Source: JBEEMU01 sp043778315 (GTDB lineage Bacteria; Bacteroidota; Bacteroidia; Chitinophagales; Saprospiraceae). From it: a stretch of DNA of 12,193 nt. A program made the translations under genes and the position numbers. The notes under the pieces are model-generated. The model was not told where the DNA came from and did no database searches. It saw only the letters and a list, made by a program, of their open reading frames with translations. The stretch covers positions 1-12,193 of the forward strand of contig JAYWGJ010000423.1 of NCBI GenBank assembly GCA_043778315.1. The letters are read 5' to 3'. Below, one piece after another: positions 7,222-12,193 of this stretch. The stretch's first letter is position 1. The number at the start of each line of letters is the position of its first letter.

Positions 7222-8527
7222 ATAAAAGTTTATTTAGTTTAAGGTCAATATCAAAATAAGGAATTGCACCATATTTGCCTTCAAAATAATTTTTGTCAAA
7301 TGCAGATTTGCTTCTAACTATATCAGACTTAAAATCTGCTAGTGAGATTAATTCAGATGCTCCGAACTGATTTTTTTCTACAAACCAGATTTGGTCTCTT
7401 CTAAAAGTTTCCTTATTAAGAAGAGATATGTCGTGAACAGCGCAAATTAGTTGAGCTTTTTTCATGTTGCATTCATGGAAAAAATCAATAAGTCTCAGTG
7501 TTAGGTGCGTATGAAGTCTTGAATCCAGCTCGTCTATAACTAATACTTTACTATTTTTTAAAGTATCATACCATGGTCCAAGTAAATAAAGTAATTTTTT
7601 TGTCCCTTCACTTTCTTGTTTGTCAAAGTTGAAAGGAATAGTATCTATAAATACATTATTTTCATCGTATTTTCTATGATACGTCAATAGAAAATCACGT
7701 TTTGATTTTTTCGGATTAATACTTGAAAGGATATTAATTATTTCCTCGTCGTCTTTTTTATCTTTGAGCGCATCAAACTCGATTTCAATTTCATTTACAT
7801 CTTCCTCATTTGTTGAAAGATTTGAAATTTCAAGGTACTTAATGAAATGCAATACCCAGTTGAAGAAATCTTTGTCCGATTTTAGTTTATCAATGGTGTA
7901 TCTCTTATGTCCTCTATCATAAGTACCATTGATTATATTAAATTGCTTAAACCAATCTACTATGCTTGAAGAAGTTTCTTTACCAAGCGTAGCAAGAATA
8001 GAAAGAAATAGTACATTTTCTTTTACATCGCTTTCTTTGCCTAAACCCTCTTTGAAAGCGGATTTATTTATTTCTATATGTTGTAAATTTCTTCTGAATA
8101 AATACACTTCTTTACTGGTTGTGTGGTATAACCATTCTGCGACAACTTTATCATAATCTATCTCGAAGCCATATCTATATTTGGTATCACCATGAATAAA
8201 TGATATTTCAAAAAATGTAGTTTCATTTTCTGACTTTGAATTAAGTGCAAACTTTTCTAATGGAAATTTTCTATCTGTATCGTCCATTAAAGCATCACGA
8301 AATGAGTTTAAAATAATTTGTTTCATGAAAGCCATTGCTTTTAACAGATTACTTTTTCCGCTTGCATTATTACCATAAACTACAGTAGATTTCAATAAAC
8401 TTAGTTTATTGTCAACGGAAATGGTATGAGTGCCGTTGTGTTCTTTGAATGATTTTGCAGTAACCATCGAAAGTGTTGTTAAGTCTTTGAATGACAAAAA
8501 ATTTTCAACTTTGAATTCTATAATCAT
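7205..8527 (-). CDS. AAA_15/AAA_21-type ABC-like ATPase (COG1106, RloA-like)
   Basis: The 440-residue protein opens with MIIEFKVENFLSFKD, the N-terminus typical of COG1106/RecF-OLD-like ATPases. Walker A is GNNASGKS (52-59). A signature-like segment (QESEGTKK, from 304) precedes Walker B with its catalytic acid (KVLVIDELD, 327-335), a D-loop-like SRLH and an H-switch (ICAVHD, His365). The insert between Walker A and the signature (about 80-290) is charged and helical, as expected for the coiled-coil or lid region of this family. There is no TOPRIM domain as in OLD nucleases, so a nuclease, if any, would be supplied in trans. Relatives occur in abortive-infection and restriction-linked modules. 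It is first in a two-gene operon with the small protein downstream and has its own promoter. Base composition is far more AT-rich than its neighbours, suggesting acquisition. Confidence 0.93.
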   Translation of the reverse strand: MIIEFKVENFLSFKDLTTLSMVTAKSFKEHNGTHTISVDNKLSLLKSTVVYGNNASGKSNLLKAMAFMKQIILNSFRDALMDDTDRKFPLEKFALNSKSENETTFFEISFIHGDTKYRYGFEIDYDKVVAEWLYHTTSKEVYLFRRNLQHIEINKSAFKEGLGKESDVKENVLFLSILATLGKETSSSIVDWFKQFNIINGTYDRGHKRYTIDKLKSDKDFFNWVLHFIKYLEISNLSTNEEDVNEIEIEFDALKDKKDDEEIINILSSINPKKSKRDFLLTYHRKYDENNVFIDTIPFNFDKQESEGTKKLLYLLGPWYDTLKNSKVLVIDELDSRLHTHLTLRLIDFFHECNMKKAQLICAVHDISLLNKETFRRDQIWFVEKNQFGASELISLADFKSDIVRSKSAFDKNYFEGKYGAIPYFDIDLKLNKLLYGEAK

Positions 8528-8550
8528 TTTTATTTTTTTAAATTACGCTG

Positions 8551-8580
8551 CAAAGGTACGACATAATTAATAATTTGCAA
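8551..8580 (-). promoter_or_regulatory. Complete Bacteroidota-type promoter of the ATPase operon
   Basis: On the minus strand, TTG (8580-8578) is followed after 19 bases by TACCTTTG (8558-8551). This fits the Bacteroidota consensus TTTG-N19-TAnnTTTG, apart from the first base of the -33 box. The ATG of the ATPase is 23 bases past the -7 box, so the leader is very short. It is the best promoter in the window. Confidence 0.8.
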
Positions 8581-8603
8581 GTTATTTCCAAATTATTAAT
8601 TAT
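8563..8603. promoter_or_regulatory. Perfect 15-bp inverted repeat across the -33 region (operator candidate)
   Basis: ATAATTAATAATTTG (8563-8577) and CAAATTATTAATTAT (8589-8603) are exact reverse complements separated by 11 bases. The left arm lies in the spacer between -33 and -7, and the -33 TTG falls in the central 11 bases. A bound dimeric protein would therefore block the promoter. A GH57 terminator is less likely because the stem is almost all A-T and no T tract follows. Confidence 0.6.
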
Positions 8604-8625
8604 AATTTAAAATTGGTACTATTTT

Positions 8626-9849
8626 TTACTTTGATTTAGTTGGTTTTGCCACTATCGCCGCGTTGTACGCCGCTTCTACGCGCATTTTGAAATCAGAAAA
8701 AGCGTTCATGAAATTGGTAAACGCTTCGTAAGGCGAGTTGTAGGGCGAAAAGTATTTATGCACGTCGCCGTCCGACCAAAATTTGGTACACATATAATAG
8801 AAGTGGTCGGAGGTTTGTAAGTATTTCCAGTCGCGCAAGATGTCTTTGTCTTTGATGACGCGGATTTTGGCTTCGAGGTCGTAGAGGCTGTCGAAGGAAT
8901 CGTCTTGCAGGTCGTTGCCGAGCCACGCCGATAGGTCGCGCTCTTCGTCCGCCCAGGAAATTGCATTCGGAACGTGCAGTCTATCAACGGGTTGCAGGAC
9001 GGTAGCGGCTTCGGTCGGCGTGACGAACGAGTAAGGGCTTTCGTTAAACACGCGCTCGGGCAGGTGTTTCATAAACTCAAAAATGCCTGTTTCCTCCCAT
9101 TGATGCTCACCAAAGGTTTCGTAATCCATAAAAAGATTAATCACCTCTTCGTTGTCGGGAACTTCGTTGAGCCAGCCCACAAATTTTTCGGTCGTGAGCG
9201 GAAAGTCGCCCCACGAGCGTTGCGAAAAGCGAAAAGCAATATCGTCACTCAACCTGAAATTTTTGAGTAGCAATTTCAGTTTCGGATTGATGGCGTTGCA
9301 ATACGCAAAATTGGGGCTACGCCAGCCCAGAATGTGTTTTGCACCTTCGGTGATTTGTGCGATATAACCCATTTCGGCGACCATTTCGCCTATCGCATCG
9401 TTGTAAATCAATTCCGTATTGCGAAAAACTTTGGGCGTTTGCCCAAAATAATGCTCCATCATTTGGCGGTGAATGCGCACCTGAGAATGAAATTCGTCTT
9501 TGCTTTTGAGCGCGGCGAGCGAGTGCGAGTAGGTTTCGTCGATAAACTCTACGCAGCCCGTTTTGGCTAATTCTTGGAACGAATACAGTACGTCGGGCGC
9601 GTATTCTTCACATTGCGACAAGAAGACACCCGAAATAGAGAACGAAAACTTGACGCGGTCGCCGTATTTATGTATCAAATCCAATAAAAGTTTATTGGTC
9701 GGCAGGTAGCATTTTTGCGCTACTTTGCGCATAATAGTGCGGTTCGCGTAGTCGTCCCAGTAATAATGGTCGTTGCCAATATCAAAAAAGCGGTATTCTT
9801 TGATGCGGTACGGTTGATGTACCTGAAAGTAAAAACATATAGAGCGCAT
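8626..9849 (-). CDS. Glycoside hydrolase family 57 enzyme (alpha-amylase/glucanotransferase-like)
   Basis: The 407-residue cytoplasmic protein (no signal peptide) has the GH57 hallmarks in order. FQVHQPYR at residues 8-15 is region 1. FRNTELIYND contains the likely nucleophile Glu146, and FMDYETFGEHQW contains the likely acid/base Asp242. The N-terminal half forms the expected (beta/alpha)7 barrel and the C-terminal part is helical. Family members act on alpha-1,4 or alpha-1,6 glucans as amylases, 4-alpha-glucanotransferases or branching enzymes. I cannot tell which applies; intracellular glycogen or maltodextrin metabolism is the usual setting in Bacteroidota. No glycogen synthase, debranching enzyme or sugar transporter lies in the window to narrow the substrate. 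It is divergent from the dihydroorotase gene, and 98 bases separate its stop from the ATPase start. Confidence 0.93.
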   Translation of the reverse strand: MRSICFYFQVHQPYRIKEYRFFDIGNDHYYWDDYANRTIMRKVAQKCYLPTNKLLLDLIHKYGDRVKFSFSISGVFLSQCEEYAPDVLYSFQELAKTGCVEFIDETYSHSLAALKSKDEFHSQVRIHRQMMEHYFGQTPKVFRNTELIYNDAIGEMVAEMGYIAQITEGAKHILGWRSPNFAYCNAINPKLKLLLKNFRLSDDIAFRFSQRSWGDFPLTTEKFVGWLNEVPDNEEVINLFMDYETFGEHQWEETGIFEFMKHLPERVFNESPYSFVTPTEAATVLQPVDRLHVPNAISWADEERDLSAWLGNDLQDDSFDSLYDLEAKIRVIKDKDILRDWKYLQTSDHFYYMCTKFWSDGDVHKYFSPYNSPYEAFTNFMNAFSDFKMRVEAAYNAAIVAKPTKSK

Positions 9850-9850
9850 A

Positions 9851-9886
9851 GAATAAGTAAGAGAATAAGTAAGAAAATGAGTAAGA
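9851..9886. repeat. Three 12-bp tandem repeats in the GH57 leader
   Basis: GAATAAGTAAGA occurs twice exactly (9851-9862, 9863-9874), followed by a degenerate copy AAATGAGTAAGA (9875-9886), immediately before the GH57 start codon. It lies in the untranslated leader on the minus strand, where it may keep the ribosome site unstructured or reflect simple slippage. Confidence 0.75.
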
Positions 9887-9910
9887 TTTTATGGATTATT
9901 TATTACGCTG

Positions 9911-9921
9911 CAAAATAGGTA
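9911..9921 (-). promoter_or_regulatory. Weak candidate -7 region for GH57
   Basis: The minus strand reads TACCTATTTTG, a near match to TAnnTTTG with one base missing from the spacing. It is directly followed by CAGCGTAAT, exactly as at the ATPase promoter. No clear -33 TTG is present. Confidence 0.3.
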
Positions 9922-10067
9922 TTTTATTTGAACTGTAACTGTAAAAGGATAAAATTTATTCTAAAATAAAACATTTGCACAATGAATATATGGATTTGTG
10001 ATTCAATGAAAAGGGTTTTTATTGTTTTTGTTATTGTAAACTAATTAAAAACCTACCATTCTTACCA

Positions 10068-10085
10068 TATTTTTGTTTAATTTTG
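10068..10085 (+). promoter_or_regulatory. Two overlapping candidate -7 boxes for dihydroorotase
   Basis: TATTTTTG (10068-10075) and TAATTTTG (10078-10085) both match TAnnTTTG, 32 and 22 bases before the ATG. Neither has a TTG at the standard -33 distance, so which one is used cannot be decided. Confidence 0.4.
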
Positions 10086-10107
10086 TGGCTTAATACAATC
10101 ATTTTTT

Positions 10108-11457
10108 ATGTCGAGGATATTAATAAAACAAGCGTTTTTGGTGAACGAAGGCGAAACGACCCGAGCCGATGTACTTATCGATGATGGTCGGATTGTAGGC
10201 ATCGACCACCATATTCGTACTCGCGCAAGTCGCCGTATCGATGCTGACGGCTTGTATTTACTGCCTGGCATCATCGATGACCAAGTGCATTTTAGAGAGC
10301 CGGGTTTGACGCATAAAGCGACGATAAAAAGCGAAAGTCGGGCTGCGGTTGCAGGCGGCACAACGTCGTTTATGGAGATGCCGAACGTGAAGCCGCCGAC
10401 GCTCACGCAGGCACTTTTGGCTGAAAAATATGCGATTGGTGCGCGCACTTCACTGGCGAATTACTCGTTTTTTATGGGTGCGAGCAACGATAATATCGCG
10501 GAGGTTTTGCTGACCGACCGGCGCACCGTTTGCGGTGTAAAAATATTTATGGGTAGCAGCACAGGCAATATGTTGGTGGACGACGCGGCGGTACTCGAGC
10601 GACTTTTCGCGGAGTGCAAAATGCTGATTGCGGTGCATTGCGAAGACGAAAAAATAGTCCGCGCTAACGAAGCCGCAGCCCGATTGCAGTACGGCGAAGC
10701 GGTGCCGTGGGCGGCGCACGCGGATATAAGAAATGTAGCGGCTTGTTGGAGTTCGTCGTCGTTTGCGGTTGATTTAGCTAAAAAATACGACACACGCTTG
10801 CATATTTTGCATATTTCTACCGCAGATGAGTTAGTTTTGTTTGATAATACGCTGCCGTTGCACCAAAAACGAATTACTTCGGAGGTTTGTGTGCATCATT
10901 TGCATTATAATAGTGATGATTATACTACAAAAGGTAGTTTGATTAAGTGTAACCCTGCCATAAAAGCAAAAAATCATCAATCTGCCTTGCTTTCCGCGCT
11001 TTTAGACAACCGTTTGGATATAATAGCGACCGACCACGCGCCGCATACTTGGGACGAAAAACACGCGGCTTCTTATTTTGATACGCCTTCGGGCGTGCCG
11101 TTGGTGCAACATTCGTTGAATATCATGCTCGGGTTTCACCGCGAAAATAAAATCAGTATCGAGCGCATCGTAGAGAAAATGTGTCACGCGCCTGCCGACT
11201 GTTTTCGAGTACAAGAACGCGGCTACGCTCGCGAGGGTTACTGGGCGGATTTGGCGTTGGTGGACGTAGAAAAACGCTGGACGGTCACGCCGCAAAACAC
11301 GCATTACGCTTGCGGCTGGTCGCCGATGATGGGCGAAACGCTACAAGGCGAAGTGCAGCACACGTTCGTAAGTGGGCATTTGGCGTATAGTAATGGCGTT
11401 TTTTTTGAAGAAAAAATGGGGGAGAGGTTGTTGTTTAGATGCGAAGAAGATTTTTAG
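10108..11457 (+). CDS. pyrC: Dihydroorotase (pyrimidine biosynthesis)
   Basis: The 449-residue amidohydrolase interconverts N-carbamoyl-L-aspartate and L-dihydroorotate, the third step of de novo UMP synthesis. It shows GIIDDQVHFREPG (His61, Arg63), the carboxylated-lysine candidate GVKIFMGSSTG (Lys145), AVHCED (His177), HILHIST (His235) and IATDHAPH (Asp309), in the order of the metal site. The first His of the usual DxHxH motif is Gln59; as far as I recall this DDQVHFREPG form is normal for Bacteroidota dihydroorotases. Substrate-contact elements MEMPN and IKCNPAIK are also present. The last residues (about RCEEDF) are encoded by an intruding purine-rich repeat, so the original stop has probably been displaced. 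Allantoinase or hydantoinase is less likely given the motifs. It stands alone, divergent from GH57, with no other pyr gene in view. Confidence 0.93.
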   Translation: MSRILIKQAFLVNEGETTRADVLIDDGRIVGIDHHIRTRASRRIDADGLYLLPGIIDDQVHFREPGLTHKATIKSESRAAVAGGTTSFMEMPNVKPPTLTQALLAEKYAIGARTSLANYSFFMGASNDNIAEVLLTDRRTVCGVKIFMGSSTGNMLVDDAAVLERLFAECKMLIAVHCEDEKIVRANEAAARLQYGEAVPWAAHADIRNVAACWSSSSFAVDLAKKYDTRLHILHISTADELVLFDNTLPLHQKRITSEVCVHHLHYNSDDYTTKGSLIKCNPAIKAKNHQSALLSALLDNRLDIIATDHAPHTWDEKHAASYFDTPSGVPLVQHSLNIMLGFHRENKISIERIVEKMCHAPADCFRVQERGYAREGYWADLALVDVEKRWTVTPQNTHYACGWSPMMGETLQGEVQHTFVSGHLAYSNGVFFEEKMGERLLFRCEEDF

Positions 11458-11511
11458 ATGCGAAGAATGTTTTTTAGATGCGGAGGATTTTTTTTTAAAC
11501 GCAGACGGAAG

Positions 11512-11610
11512 AACTTTTTTAGACGCGAAGAAAATTTTTTTTAAACGCAGAGAAGCGGAGAGGCAAAGAGGCAGAGTGAATAGGTTTTTTTAGTGCAAAG
11601 ATGCGGAGGA
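11512..11610. repeat. 99-bp direct repeat, copy 1
   Basis: This block, from AACTTTTTTAGACGCGAAG to GCAAAGATGCGGAGGA, recurs 163 bases downstream with about six mismatches in 99. It is the best-conserved part of the array. Confidence 0.85.
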
Positions 11611-11674
11611 GATTTTTTTAGATGCGGAGGGTTTTTTATTGCAAAGATGCGAAGAGAGTTTTTAAATGCAAGAA

Positions 11675-11773
11675 AACTTTTTTAGACGCGAAGAAATTTT
11701 TTTTTAAACGCAGAGAAGCGGAGGGGCAAAGAGGCAGAGTGAGTAGGGTTTTTTATTGCAAAGATGCAGAGGA
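11675..11773. repeat. 99-bp direct repeat, copy 2
   Basis: Second copy of the block at 11512-11610. The high identity inside an otherwise eroded array indicates a fairly recent local duplication or conversion. Confidence 0.85.
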
Positions 11774-11922
11774 TTTTTTTAAACGCAGAGAGGCAGAGTT
11801 TTTATAGATAGATAGGGCAATGAACGGAGTAAGCAAAGGTTTTTTATTGCTACGCAAAAAAAGTTACTCAAATTTCAGCAAATATATTACTTTAAAAATA
11901 GTTTAATTTTCAATACAAAAAT

Positions 11923-12193
11923 ATGCACCGTTCTGGTTTTGTAAATATAATTGGTCGCCCGAATGTGGGCAAATCGACCTTGATGAACGCCCTCGTCGGC
12001 GAGCGCATGAGCATCATCACGCACAAGCCGCAAACGACGCGGCATCGCATCATCGGCATCGTGAATGGCGAGGATTTTCAGATTGTGTTTTCGGACACGC
12101 CTGGCATCGTCCGCGACCCGATATACAAGATGCACGAGGCGATGAACCGCTTTGTACACTCTACTTTTGAGGACGCAGATGTGATGCTCTTCG
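11923..12193 (+). CDS. era: GTPase Era, N-terminal part
   Basis: The first 90 codons of Era run off the window edge. G1 is GRPNVGKST (residues 11-19), the switch I/G2 Thr lies in KPQTTRHRI (Thr39), and G3 is SDTPG (58-61). The segment after G3 (MHEAMNRFVHSTFEDADV) is typical of Era. Era binds the 3' end of 16S rRNA through a C-terminal KH domain, not visible here, and checks 30S subunit maturation. The ATG at 11923 gives the standard short N-terminus; no Shine-Dalgarno is evident, as is usual in this phylum. Confidence 0.96.
   Translation, partial: MHRSGFVNIIGRPNVGKSTLMNALVGERMSIITHKPQTTRHRIIGIVNGEDFQIVFSDTPGIVRDPIYKMHEAMNRFVHSTFEDADVMLF

Larger units (their letters stand above)
11430..11800. 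repeat. Decayed array of CGCAGAG/GCGAAG purine-rich repeats
   Basis: The stretch alternates T or A/T runs (TTTTTTTA, TTTTTTTTAAA) with purine-rich words such as GATGCGAAGAA, GACGCGAAGAAA, AAACGCAGAGAAGCGGAG, GGCAAAGAGGCAGAGTG and TGCAAAGATGCGGAGGA. I recognise this as the widespread intergenic family of CGCAGAG/CGCAAAG repeats seen in many environmental bacteria. It starts within the last codons of dihydroorotase and fills most of the gap before era. The 120 bases after it (11801-11922) hold only a short TTGC/GCAA hairpin and a TAATTTTC box (11904-11911), one base off a -7 element for era. Confidence 0.85.

Noticed and set aside
8528..8625. Intrinsic terminator for GH57
   Set aside because: The only inverted repeat is an AT-only stem lacking a following T tract on the minus strand, and it coincides with the ATPase promoter.
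11430..11800. CRISPR array
   Set aside because: Repeat units are irregular in length and sequence, separated by T runs rather than unique spacers, and no cas gene is nearby.
11372..11807. Open frames encoding KRREAE/QRGRV-type peptides
   Set aside because: They are translations of the purine-rich repeats, which give similar-looking peptides in repeated units; typical spurious ORFs.

Overview
The window comes from a Bacteroidota chromosome, probably a Cytophagales-, Chitinophagales- or Saprospirales-like lineage (inference; no rRNA is present to place it). Three things support this. One large secreted protein ends in a type A T9SS sorting domain preceded by an LPVTLLSF-type fibronectin-like domain, both hallmarks of the phylum. 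Several genes have TAnnTTTG -7 boxes. The dihydroorotase carries the DDQVHFREPG signature that I associate with Bacteroidota PyrC proteins. All genes here are protein-coding; I see no tRNA, rRNA or CRISPR array.

Layout. (1) 1-3041, minus strand: an incomplete gene for a very large secreted subtilisin-like protease (S8, Kp43-like), still open at the window edge after about 1013 residues. (2) 3042-3636: an AT-rich divergent promoter region. (3) 3637-6621, plus strand: a 994-residue T9SS-exported surface or extracellular protein, followed by a 38-bp tandem repeat and a strong bidirectional hairpin terminator. (4) 8527 down to 6781, minus strand: a two-gene AT-rich unit, an AAA_15/AAA_21-type ABC-like ATPase overlapping by 17 bp a small basic protein of unknown function. 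It has its own Bacteroidota promoter, with a perfect 15-bp inverted repeat across the -33 region. (5) 9849 down to 8626, minus strand: a GH57 glycosidase or glucanotransferase. (6) 10108-11457, plus strand: dihydroorotase (pyrimidine synthesis). (7) 11430-11800: a decayed array of CGCAGAG/GCGAAG purine-rich repeats that supplies the last codons of the dihydroorotase gene. (8) 11923 to the end, plus strand: the start of the GTPase gene era.

How the parts relate. The two secreted proteins are transcribed divergently and may both be surface or degradative factors. GH57, dihydroorotase and Era are ordinary chromosomal functions with moderate GC. The ATPase/partner pair differs from them: much lower GC, a compact overlapping operon, its own promoter with a large palindrome, and a position between a terminator and a housekeeping gene. 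It is the best candidate here for an accessory, possibly anti-phage, system. The ATPase resembles the COG1106/RloA-like family found in abortive-infection modules, but the partner is not a recognisable RloB, TOPRIM or HNH protein. The defence role is an inference, not something the sequence proves.
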